NCBI GenBank assembly: GCA_030761205.1
Contig: JAULJL010000021.1
Span: 14,365,160 to 14,429,159 of the forward strand
Direction: 5' to 3'
Length of the DNA stretch: 64,000 bases
Source: Fremontodendron californicum
Taxonomy: Eukaryota; Streptophyta; Magnoliopsida; Malvales; Malvaceae
Each line of letters opens with the position of its first letter. Positions within the stretch are counted from its first letter, which is position 1. This document shows, piece after piece, positions 12,299 to 23,270 of the stretch. The notes under the pieces are model-generated. The model was given only the letters and a program-made list of their open reading frames with translations, was not told where the DNA came from and made no database searches. Made by a program: the position numbers and the translations under genes.

Positions 12299-13949
12299 CA
12301 TTTTAGAGAGTCAGGCCTAAAATTAGTCGTGTGATATCAAAGTCTCGGTTTTGTTGGTTTAATTGGTATTTAATTTTAATTCCCACATTTTCTTTTTAAA
12401 ATAAGGAGAATTTTGAAAATTATAAAATCTTTCTGAATATGGTCATAATCATGTGCATGCATTTTATTGTTTTTCTCTAGTTATTTAATGTTGTATATTA
12501 TAATTGCTTGTTGGTTAATGCGTTACACTATTTTTGATCGTTGTTTTAATAAATTGTTGGGGTATTTAGGATAAGGGGTGTAGAATAGGTGGTGAAAGGT
12601 TTGTTGTTCCTCCGCACACACTATATTTGCATTTGCATAACATGAATTAGCCTTCACCGGCGACAGTGAGGAGTAATTCAGGGCCTTTAGAACTGATTCA
12701 CCCTCATATAGTGAACCTAGGTGAAGCCATGCCGGATTTTCATTAGATACACCGAAGATAGGAACACATGGAGGGACAATTCTAAACCTTTTGCTACCTA
12801 TTTTACACTTTGAATATGGGTTGTAGATCGAGCAACGATGTATGTACATCACCCATAATAAGTTTAATATCCCGCCCTGAAGGCATCGTGATGCCTAGAT
12901 AAGTCAATAATATTGGGGCAAGTGTTCAATAGCTTTTTAAAATTGAAAATATTAAAACATTCTTTTTCAAACATTTTTGCATTTTGCACATTTCATGCAT
13001 GTGTGAATACAGCATGTACATTCATGGTTGTATTTTTTTATCTCATTCCTTGCAATAAACAGATGGTAATAATCTTATTTAATGATTATGAACCGATAGT
13101 GTTACATGAACATTTGCATATTATACCATATTAGGATCCACTACCCCAAAATTATTTTGAAAATAATATGTTTGGCTTTTCATAGAGAAAACATGTTTCA
13201 AAAATCATAGATTAAATTTAGAGGCAAATTTTGCATAGTGAGATTTTTGAATAATCAAAATTTGGTCCCACCAATTTCGTGAAATCATTGGTCATTGTAT
13301 ATACCTTTGTGTTAATTCATTTATTCTTTACATGTATCACTTTGACATCATGTTACAGTCATAGCATGCATGGTCATTCATTGTAAATACATTTATGACA
13401 TGCATGGTCATTATTTGTATATACCTGTGTATCAATTTATTTATTCTTTAAATGTATCATGTTGGCATTAGATTACATCCATGGCATACATAGTTATCAT
13501 AATATGCTTATGCATTAATCTGTCATATTGACATCATGATACATTTATTACATACATGGTCAGCATGATTTTCTTTGTATATACTATGTGTCAATCATTC
13601 ATTGTTTACATACATCATAATTGACATCGTGTTGCATTCATAGTGTATATAATCATTCATTGGGAAATACACTAAAATATACATGGTCATTCATTCCATA
13701 TATCCATGCGTTGATTTATTTATTCTTTGCTTGCAGCATATTGGCATCGTGATTGCATTTATTACATACAAGGTCAGCATGTTTCCACTATATATGTCCA
13801 TACATCACAATGTTTATGTTTCACGGGCATCAAATTGCATTCATGGCTCCTTCATCATGACATACATTTGGGGGGAATAAAATAGAAGTTAGCTTGGCTT
13901 TAAAAGTCTTTGAAAGAATTTCCATTTCAAATCAGAGGTATAAGAAGTA
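12299..13949 (+). other. Element B leader
   Basis: Non-coding leader homologous to the leaders of C and D, with two losses. The duplicated GTGATTAACAATCC...GGGCTAG segment is absent (deleted around 12645), and the whole ORF-a region of C and D is missing. Sequence like C's 20400-20580 runs directly into sequence like C's 52350-52830. From about 13320 to 13860 it consists of degenerate ~100-bp units with CATGTTGGCATC, GCATTCATGACATACATGGTCA and TTTGTATATAC phrases. Confidence 0.6.
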
Positions 13950-14204
13950 TTGAGTACCCTTTTAATACAGGCTAGAGCTGTGGAGAATGAACAAGCTGCC
14001 CGAATGGAAAGAATGGAAAAGGTACATGAAGAATTGCGAGAACAGCTGGCAAAGTCTCAAGCAGAATCTAAAGATCAGATGACTAAATTGATGGAGCTGA
14101 TGTCCGCCGTAATCAAGGGAAAGGGATACACTGAAAACTTGGCCTCCAGAGAAGGGTTAGAGGCACAAGAGGGTCAGAGTGAGGTCATGATGTCAAATGG
14201 CCAG
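13950..14204 (+). pseudogene. gag: Element B gag N-terminal fragment, cut by insertion of element C
   Basis: N-terminal coiled-coil part of the Ogre-type gag: VENEQAARMERMEKVHEELR, then EQLAKSQAESKDQMTKLMEL and an AVIKGKGYTENLASREGL segment. The same segment occurs in D (32948-32607, minus) and C (from 52832). The start equivalent to MENEQ in D is GTG here, so the native start is probably lost. The frame ends at ...GCCAG 14204, where the LTR of element C (TGTAGACACC) begins. In C the matching gag continues AACACAG..., which shows that C landed inside B's gag. Confidence 0.8.
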
Positions 14205-17200
14205 TGTAGACACCTACTTTTTTTCGAACCACTAAAACAGGTATGTTTTCTTCCTAAATTGATGTTTAAGAATGTAAAACGACTTTTTTCATCCTGTAGA
14301 TGGTACTCCGAGATTTAGTTTAAGAGGGCAAGCATAAAAAATAAAACTCAAAAAAAGTCAACCTCAAAAAAAGTCAACCCCAAAAAGTCAACCTCGAAAA
14401 GTCAACAACTGAAAAAGGCAACCCACTTTCAAAATCAAGATTTGAAGTTCAATTGAAAAATGGTGAAAGAATTTTGATAATTCGAGGTTTACATTGAAAG
14501 ATATGGAGTTAGGAAGTTGAGTTATGTAGATTCAGTAGAAAAAAAATCCTAATCCGGGAAATTTGGGGAAAAATGCTTAAACGATTGAATTAGTCAAAAT
14601 TGAAGGTTCCAAATGAAAGATAAGAACTGACTACGGGTAATGGAGAAGCCACTTGAAAGAAAAACTGAAAGAAAAGTCAATCCGGGAGAAAACTGAAAAT
14701 TAGGGTTTTTGGTGGATTTCGGTGAAATTGGGCAGAATTACAGAAATGGCCCGACTTGGTAAGACAAAAGCCCTTAATAGATGAGGAGTGATTTAAAAAG
14801 TATAGCCCAAGGCTCAGTTCGAAAAAAATCTGAAAATCAGACTTGTTTTGAGCAAAACCGGGTTTCGAAGGCAAAATAGTAAAATTAGAAATTTGGGTAA
14901 AACAGCAAATGAACTCCAAACCTTCTAAAAATTTGCAAATCTCATTTTTAAATTATTTTAAAGAGATTGGAAAAATAAAATCTTGATTCGAATTCGTTTG
15001 CAAAATGGCTAAATCCCAGGTCTCCTTTGTAGTAATTCAAGAAGATAAATCTCGAAAAAATAGCAAATGAAGTCCAAATCTTCAAAAATTTGCAAATCTC
15101 ATTTTTAAATTATTTGAAAGAGATTGGAAAAAGAAAATATTGATTCACAGTTCGTTTGCAAAATGGCCAAATCCTCGGTCTCCTATGTAGTAATTCAAGA
15201 AGATAAATCCCGAAAAAATAGCAAATGAACTCCAATAATTCTGAAAATTTCCAAATCTCTTTTTTAAATTATTTGGAAGAGATTGGCAAAATAAAATATT
15301 TATTTGGAGTTCGTTTGCAAAATGGCCAAATCTCGGGCCCCCTATGTATTAATTCAAGCAGATAAATCCCGAAAAAAATACCAAATGAGCTCCAACAATT
15401 ATGAAAACTTCCAGATCATACTTTTAAATTATTTGGAAGAGATTGGTGAATAAAAATCTTGATTTGGATCTCGTTTAAAAATTGGTAAATTTTGGGGGCA
15501 TAAAAGGGCAATTTTGGAAGAAAAAAATCCAAATAAATAGCAAACGGACTCTGAAAATTTTGAAAACTTTCAGAATTCAATTTTTTATTATTTTGAAAGT
15601 ATTGAAAAAATAAAATTTGAATTTGGAGTCCTTTTGCCATTTATTTGCATTCGGGGGGCAAAAAGGTCATTTTACCCAAGCAACCGAAAAGGGCTTTTCT
15701 TGCATTTCGAAAAAATCAATCTTGGGCTGGAAGAAGGAGTACTGGCTGGCCAAGGCCCAAGGAAGGGAAGGAGGATTCTGATTTGTTAATCAAGAGGCCA
15801 AAAATGAAAAGTTAGTTAGTGATTTTTTGATCAAGCCTTTGCAAATAAGCCACATAGGCCAATGCATGAAGAGGGAGAGTGTCAACATAATTCTTGAACA
15901 ACTGTAATTATGGACAGCTGATGGCCTAATCTAAGGGTGATAATTTCATGTTTTAAACATCTTGGATCATTAGCCATTGGATGAAAATTGGTTTGAGGTA
16001 AAATGAAAACATCCTAGTCTAGGAGGGAGGAATTTCGGCCACTACAAGGAAGATATTTTTCTTTCATTTTCGGCACTCTATTTTTAGCTATTCTCTCTTG
16101 ACTTTGGCTGATTTTCTCTCCATTTTTGAAAAGCAAAATGAAAAGTTTAGAAAAGAAAAGAAAGTTTGAAGAGAAAAAGCTTGAAAGATAGCTTATAGAG
16201 GTTGTTTTTAGCACCATGCTCTTGCACTTTCTTTGATTTTCTCTTCTTGATTTGCTGTTTTGATTTTTTTTTGGTGAGTTTCTTTTGATTTTTCTTTTTA
16301 GATAAATGTTTTTAATGTTCTTCCTTAAGTTCTTTCTTCATCTTTTCTTAAAAAAAATTTGAAATATTTTTTTTCTTGTTTTTTGACATGGCCGAACGGC
16401 CCAGATTTTTTAGTTGCTGTTTTGCTTTGATTTTTCATGTTACATTTTATATTAAATAAGTCTTGATGCTTTAAATTTTCTTCTACTACATATACTTGAA
16501 GCTTTTTTTAATTTGGTTGCTTGGTTATTTCCATTTATGAGTCTATTATCATGTTCTTGCATTTTTGATTTTTTGTTTTCAAAATGTTTAAGTTTGTTTA
16601 TGTTTTATATTGTGAAATCCATGTGTTTGTGAAAATGCTTGTTAGTTTTCATACCTCTATTTTATATTTCCATGATTTGAGTGTTATATTTAGTTAAGTA
16701 TGTTAGTATATCAAGTGTTTGTGAAAATGCCATGCTTACTTTGGACATGAGGCCATTCGGCCATCTCACTCTTTTTGCTTTTTTGTGTGCATTTTTGTTA
16801 TGTTAGTTGATAGGTTTGCATTCTCATGACATTTGATTGAGTATTTGGTTTAAGCATGCCTTGTGTTTGTGTTATTGCCATGCATATTTTAGATGTTAGG
16901 TTTGGTTTGTTTTGCCATGCATATTCATGCATTTTAGACCTAGGTTGCATTAAATGCCATGTAAGTTCATTTAGGTCTAGGTCATTTTATTGATGCCATG
17001 CATTTTTCATGACATTTAGGTTTAAAAGCATGCATTTCATGCATCATATTTGCTGTATTTTTCATGCATTTCATGTCCATGCGACTTGACTAATGAGTTA
17101 GGCCAATTAATGGTTCAAAGTCATGCTCTCTTGAGCATACTTGTAGAAAATTAAAGAATTGTCAAATTGATTATTCTACCTTTGTGATTTTTTTTACTTA

Positions 17201-19207
17201 GCACATTTTTGTCTAACTTTTTAAAAGTGTTAGCTACTATTTCTGAGTCATTTAGAGAGTCTTAAATATTTTTACTTTGATTTTTAAATGATTTTATCGA
17301 AGGCAAAAATGTGTTTTGGCAAAACAGTTTTTTTCACCCAGTACTCGTACTTGCTCGATTTTTTTGGGCAGTTATATTTAATCAGAAAATTAAGTCGATT
17401 TTTTTCCGTGTAGGTTTACATGTCCTGAGTCTCCAGTATGTTTTTTAGATATTTTGGAATTTTTAAAAATAGGGTAAAAAATCATGGTTTAAAACTGGAC
17501 AGTGGAGTCAGAATTGAATTTGAAGGAAAATCATTTTTCTGTTTTGGTTAAGTTACTTAGAGGGGGCTGATTAGGAAGTTTAGCTACTGACTTAGGGTAG
17601 TTTCTAAGCCTTTTTAAACTCTAAAAATGATTTTTTAAGTCTCGGGTTAAGGGTGGTCAAGTCCGAGATTTTAAACTTAGGAAATTAGAGCCATTTAAAA
17701 AAGGGTTTAGCTAAGTTTTTATTTTTAATCTAAGCTTTTCAAAATCGTTTTCAAACAATCACAAAAGTATTTTGGTTTTAGAATATTTAATTTGATATAT
17801 TTTCCTAAGGTAGCCGGATATCTTTTTAGATATACGGATTTCCTAATTAAAAGAAAAAAATACATTTTCATGCATTGCATTTTCCATATTCATGCATTTT
17901 ATATAATATGTGATTTTTGCTATGATAATTTCTATGATATTGTTATGATTTTGAGTTATGTTATATTGTTTATTATATGATTTTGAATATTTCATGATAT
18001 CCTATGCTTTTTATTTAGTTATTTTTTTTATATTATTTAGCATATACTATGTTCATGCATTATTATTTTTATTTTTATTTCAATGCATATTATATGATAG
18101 CATTATTTTATATTTCATGTCATTTAAATTATATTCCATATCATTCATATTTACCATGTCATTTAAATTATTTCATTTCATATAGAATATAATATGTTAC
18201 TTATGTCATTTCATTTCATGTAGAATATATTATGTTACCTAGGTCATTTCATTTCAGTTAGAATATATTATGTCATTTAGGATATTTTATTTCATTTAGA
18301 ATATATCATAAGACTTAGGATATTACATTTCATATAGAATATATTATGTTACCTAGGTCATTTAATTTCATTTAGAATATATCATATAACTTAGGATATT
18401 TCGTTTCATTTAGAATATGCTAAGACATTTAAATTATATCATATCATTTAGGTTGCATTATATTATTTAAACTTTGATATGTCATTTTATTTATGTCATA
18501 CATATTCATATTTTTTAAAATGTTTTCAAAAAGGTAATGATTGTCAATAAAATAAAGATATTCCCGAGTTAAAATAATTCATGAATTCTCTGCCGGGTTT
18601 GCTGGGGAGGATATCATCAATTATCATTAATAACAGAATATCTTCTTTAAAATAAGAATGATTCGGAAAGTTTTCCAAATTAATAAAAATTTCTATATTT
18701 TGCAACCTTTGTTGGGGAATATAGGAAAATTTTGAATTTATAAATTCCGAATCATTTTCAATTAAAAATGGAATTATTTTTCTTTAAATTGGGAATTAAC
18801 TTGAAATACTAAATTTAAAACCAACTTTTTACCGAGACTTGAGATAACACAAGATTAATAAGGTACCATTTTATACGGGCGTTGTGGGGGTGCTAATCCT
18901 TCTCCACACGTAACCGAGTTCCGAATCCGTTTCTTTGATTTCTCTGGTTTTAAAACGCAGACTTGAAATTGGTATTAAAAATGTTTTAATTAATTTTAAA
19001 ATATTTTATAAAACCGATTTTAATAGGTGGCTGATCACACCTAGCTAAAAAAGATTGGTGCGCGACTCCATATCTTTTTTAAGGTCATTTTCAAAACTTT
19101 CATTTTTCTAGAGGAATTAAGTCGATTTTTCTTCGATTTTTTTTAATGTCATGCTTAACGAATAATAAAGTCTTGCGATGAGACTTGTTATTTTTTAGGT
19201 TGCGACA
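14205..19207 (+). mobile_element. Element C: 5' LTR, 5.0 kb (Ogre/TAT-type)
   Basis: The LTR runs from TGTAGACACC at 14205 to ...TTGCGACA at 19207, followed by a primer site. Internal marks: an AAAGTCAACC cluster (about 14345-14420), a ~159-bp tandem array (about 14890-15560), an AT-rich middle with 'GACATGGCCGAACGGCCCAG' (about 16386), 'GGCCATTCGGCC' (about 16752), CATGCATTTTAGACC phrases (about 16920-17060), a TCATTTCATTTAGAATATAT array (about 18110-18460) and the conserved terminal block. Its partner is the interrupted LTR from 58325. The two are very similar, but the 3' copy has fewer ~159-bp units. No genes inside. Confidence 0.88.
14890..15560 (+). repeat. ~159-bp tandem array in the C 5' LTR
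   Basis: Four to five units, each with TTTGCAAATCTCATTTTTAAA, TATTTGAAAGAGATTGG, GATTCGGAGTTCGTTTGCAA, AATGGCCAAATCCC and GTAATTCAAG. The phrase CAAAATGGC recurs at 15001, about 15159 and about 15318. The same array occurs in B (about 7260-7560), D (26560-27260 and 50700-51390) and C's 3' LTR (58990-59400) with different copy numbers. Confidence 0.85.
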
Positions 19208-19210
19208 GCT

Positions 19211-19228
19211 TGGCGACTCCACTGGGGA
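19211..19228 (+). promoter_or_regulatory. Element C primer binding site (tRNA-Arg)
   Basis: TGGCGACTCCACTGGGGA, three bases after the LTR end. This is an intact 18-base complement of a plant tRNA-Arg 3' end including CCA. Confidence 0.9.
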
Positions 19229-20686
19229 AATTAGAAAGTCAGGCCTAGAATTAGTCGGGTGTTATCAAAGTCTCGATTTTTTTGGTATAATTGGTATTTA
19301 ATTTTAATTCTCCCATTTTTTAAATAATAAGGAGAATTTTGAAAATAATAAAATATTTTAAATATGTCCATATTCATGTGCATACATTTTATTATTGTTC
19401 TCTAGTTATTTAATAATTGTATATTATAATTGCTTGTTTGTTAATGCGTTACACTATTTTTGAATGTTTTTTATAAATAGTTGGGGCATTTAGAATATGG
19501 GGTGTAGAATAGGTGCTGAAAGGTTTGTTGTTCCTCCTCACACACTACACGGTGCATTTGCATATCATGAGCTCTATACCCGGGTTCTGTCCTTTTAGGT
19601 GGGAGCAAAGTAACTAAGCCTTCGTGATTAACAATCCGCATGGGCTAGTGATACACTTCCGGAGTACAAAATTACCTAAGCCTTCGTGATTAATAATCCG
19701 CATGGGCTAGGGAAATAGACTCTAACGAATTGAACCCGCTTTTATCGGGGTGCCTTACTAGACTTCATCGACGACAGTGAGGAGCAATTCCGGGCCTTTA
19801 GAACCGATTCACTCTCATATAGTGAACCTAGGCAAAGCCATGCCGAATTTTCGTTAGACATACCGAAGACAAGAACCCATGGAGGGACATTTCTAAACTT
19901 TTTGTTACCTATTTTACACTCTAAATAAGTGTGGTAGATCGGGCAACGATGTACGCACATCACCCTTAATAAATGTGATACTCTGAGCAGATACTGTTGG
20001 GGCAAATGTTCACTAATTTTTTGAAATTGAAAATAAAAATCAGTTTTCAAGCATTTTTGCATTTTGCACATTTCATGTATGTGTGAATAAAGCATGTACA
20101 TTTTGGTTGTATTATTGATCTCGTTTTTTACAATAAAGGGATGGTGATAGTAATCTCATTTGATGATTTCATAAAACCGGTAGTGTTACATGAACATCTA
20201 CATATTGTACCATAGTAGGATCCACTACCCCGAAATTCTTTTGAAAATAATATGATTGGTTTTTCATAGAAAAAAACATGTTTCAAAAAATCATAAATTT
20301 GGAGGCAAATCTTGCATAATGAGATTTTTGAATAATTAAGATTTAGGTCCCACCAATTTCGTGTAATCATTAGTCATATCTTTGTGTTAATTCATTTTTC
20401 TTTACATGTATCATTTTGACATCATTTTACAGTCCTTACATGCATGGTTATTCATTGTAGAGTATGTTTATGACATGCATAGTCATTATTTGTATATACC
20501 TGTGGATCAATTTATTCATTTTTTTTAATGCATCATGTTGGCATTAGAATTGCATCCATAGCATACATAGTCATCATAATTTCTCTGTATATGTTCATGC
20601 ATTAATCATCAGTATATTCATGCACATAGGAATAGAGCATGTACATTCATAATTGTATTCTTAATCTCATGACATTTTTCATTTGC
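19229..20686 (+). other. Element C untranslated leader
   Basis: Leader with the direct repeat GTGATTAACAATCC...GGGCTAG (19624-19648 and 19686-19710), the TTGAACCCGCTTTTATCGGG block (about 19731-19750) and, towards the end, ~100-bp units with CATGCATGGTCATT, TGTATATACCTG and CATGTTGGCATTAG phrases (about 20390-20610). It aligns with the leader of D (34820-36410, reversed). No gene. Confidence 0.7.
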
Positions 20687-21640
20687 ATGAAAGGGGTTCG
20701 AGATATGAGGAAAGAATCGGAAGAACGATTGGGTGCTTTGGAATGAAATCAAGAGGAATTTGGACATGAACTCCGCGAGTTGAAGGAATAGCTGGTCAAA
20801 TTGCTGGGAATGTTTGAGGATATGGGTAAGAGTAAAAGGGAACTTTCTCAGGGCTCTGTATCGCCTTCAGATCAACCAAAACCATTAGGACCAGAACATG
20901 CAATCCTTGCTGGATCCTGCACTTGTCAATGCCACAAAGGTTGCAATCCTGATGAAATTGTGGACAAAATCGTGAAAATGATTAAACCTGAGAGCCTGAT
21001 ACCAAAGATAGAAACCTCGGATCCTGTACCATAGCTACAAACTGTTCTAGGTCCAAACCAGTATCCCCACCCTACTATGGTCCAATCGTCCATTGGGATG
21101 ATCACTGCGGGACCCATGAATCCCACTCCATTACAACCAATTGGCAGCTCATATTGCATCCCTCATCAATCACCTTATCCAGCATCTGGGATAGAAACCT
21201 CGAGCTATGTACAACAACCTCCAAAGGCCCCGTGTCCAAATCCATACCCTTACCATGCTGTTCCGCCACGTCTCCATGTAAACACTTTGGTTCGGACCTT
21301 AGTGCCACCACCAAGTGCCCCAACTCCTAGGCCATGTGTGACTAAGAAACGACCCCAGGATAAGACCCAAAGGCATTTTGATCCCTTTCCAATCAGCTAC
21401 CGAGAGCTTCTCTCTATACTGATCCAAAATCACATGGTTGCATGTGTCCCATTGAAATCCCTATTACCACCATATCCAAAATGGTATAATACAAATGCAA
21501 GATGTGATTATCACTGTGGAATTGTTGGGCATAGCATTGAAAACTTTATAGCATTCAAAAAGAAAGTGCAATCTCTTATAGATGCCAAGTGGTTAGATCC
21601 AACTACACAAATTGATAGAGGGCTGGGAAAGCGTCATTAG
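20687..21640 (+). pseudogene. ORF-a of element C: capsid-less gag-like protein
   Basis: A 318-codon frame broken only by three in-frame stops (20744-20746, 20789-20791, 21032-21034) and no frameshift. Order of parts: an N-terminal coiled coil (EERLGALE...ELRELKE...KLLGMFEDMGKSK); a Cys-rich patch CTCQCHKGC; a long Pro/Tyr/Ser-rich middle; the Ogre gag phrase FPISYRELLSILIQNHMVA; PPYPKWYN; and a knuckle CDYHCGIVGHSIEN whose final Cys is Phe here (Cys in D). It ends IDRGLGKRH. Gag of this lineage has similar N- and C-terminal parts, but the central Retrotrans_gag capsid domain is absent. An intact second copy of the layout in D (33869-34819) shows it was a real ORF. I infer that it arose by duplication and internal deletion of gag; its role is unknown. 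Confidence 0.65.
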
Positions 21641-21851
21641 GATTGGGAGATTTACGACATTGAGGTGGAAAGACTTCAGTCTTATATGATGTAATAGGAT
21701 ATCTCTTTTTCAGTAGTCGGCTCTTATAGCCTTAGGGTGCTACGAAAAATAAAGTGCTTGTAAAAGACAGTTTTAACTATTGCTCAGATTTTGTAAAACA
21801 TGGTTTATACCATTGTGAACATTGATATGGGAATGAATTGACTATGCTTCA
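21641..21851 (+). other. Element C internal spacer up to the D insertion
   Basis: Non-coding. The last five bases, CTTCA (21847-21851), are repeated right after D at 52088-52092. Read across D, the sequence becomes GACTATGCTTCA + AATTTATGAGATG, which matches the uninterrupted sequence in D itself (about 33640-33670, reversed). Confidence 0.85.
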
Positions 21852-21853
21852 TG

Positions 21854-23270
21854 TCGCAACCTAAAAAATAACGAGTCTCATCGTAAGACTTTATTATTCG
21901 TTAAACGTGACATAAAAAAAACCGAGGAAAAGTCGACTTAATTCCTCTAGAAAAATGAAGGTTTTGAAAATGACCTTAAAAAAGACATGGAGTCGCCACC
22001 AATATTTTTTAGCTAGGTATGATCGGCCACCTATTAAAACTGGTTTTATAAAATATTTTAAAAATTAATTAAAACATTTTAAAAACCAATTTCAAGTCTG
22101 CGTTTTAAACCAGAGAAATCAAAGAGCGGGTTCGGGAGTCGGTTATGTGTGGGGAAGGATTAGCACCCCCACAACGCCCGTATAAATCGGTACCTTATTA
22201 ATCGTGTGTTATCTCAAGTCTCGGTAAAAATTGGTTTTAAATTTAGTATTTCAAGTTAATTACCAATTTAAAGAAAAATAATTCCATTTTTTATTGAAAA
22301 TGATCCGGAATTTATAAATTTAAAATTTTCCTATATTCCCCAACAAACGTGGCAAAATATAGAAATTTTTATTAATTTTGGAAAATTTTCCAAATCATTC
22401 TCTTTTTAAAGAAGATATTCCGTTATTAATAATAATTGATGATATCCTCCCCAACAAACCCGGCAGAGAACTCAAGAATTATTTTAACTCGGGAATATCT
22501 TTATTTTATTGAAAACCATTATCTTTTTTTGAAAACATTTAAAAGAAATGAATATGTATATCGCAACCTAAAAAAATAACGAGTCTCATCGCAAGAATTT
22601 ATTATTCGTTAAGTGTGACATTAAAAAAACAAGGAAAAGTCGACTTAATTCCTCTAGAAAAATGAAGGTTTTGAAAATGACCTTGAAAAAGACATGGAGT
22701 CGCCACCAATCTTTTTTAGCTAGGTGTGATCGGCCACCTATTAAAACCGGTTTTATAAAATATTTTAAAAATTAATTAAAACATTTTAAAAACCAATTTC
22801 AAGTCTGCGTTTTAAACCAGAGAAATCAAAGAAGCGGGTTCGGGAGTCGGTTACGTGTGGGGAAGGATTAACACACCCACAACGCCCGTATAAATCGGTA
22901 CCTTATTAATCGTGTGTTATCTCAAGTCTCAGTAAAAAAGTTGGTTTTAAATTTAGTATTTCAAGTTAATTCCCAATTTAAAGAAAAATAATTCTATTTT
23001 GAATTGGAAATGATTCGGAATTTATAAATTCAAAATTTTCCTATATTCCCCAACAAACGTGGCAAAATATAGAAATTTTTATTAGTTTTGGAAAACTTTT
23101 CGAATCATTCTCTTTTTTAAGAAGATATTCCGTTATTAATAATAATTGATGATATCGTCTCCAGCAAACCCGGTAGAGAACTCATGAATTATTTTAACTC
23201 CAGAATATCTTTATTTCATTGAAAACCATTATCGTTTTTTGAAAACATTTAAAAGAAATGAATATGTATA
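21854..23270 (-). repeat. Tandem duplication of the LTR terminal ~707 bp (D 3' LTR)
   Basis: Copy 1 is 21854-22560 and copy 2 is 22561-23270. Both begin TCGCAACCTAAAAAATAACG (copy 2 has one extra A) and end AAATGAATATGTATA. The LTRs of A, B, C and E carry only one such segment. Both D LTRs have it, so it predates D's insertion. Confidence 0.9.

Noticed and set aside
12523..12852. Antisense ORF in the leader, with similar ORFs at 19742-20101 and 35687-35905
   Set aside because: Shared because the leader is shared. Stops and shifts differ between copies, there is no domain, and the conserved leader repeats explain the similarity.
6587..19207. A-B-C as a tandem LTR-internal-LTR array made by unequal crossing-over
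   Set aside because: LTR starts at 6587 and 14205 are not preceded by a polypurine tract. The second cuts gag mid-frame, and the internal regions differ in gene content.
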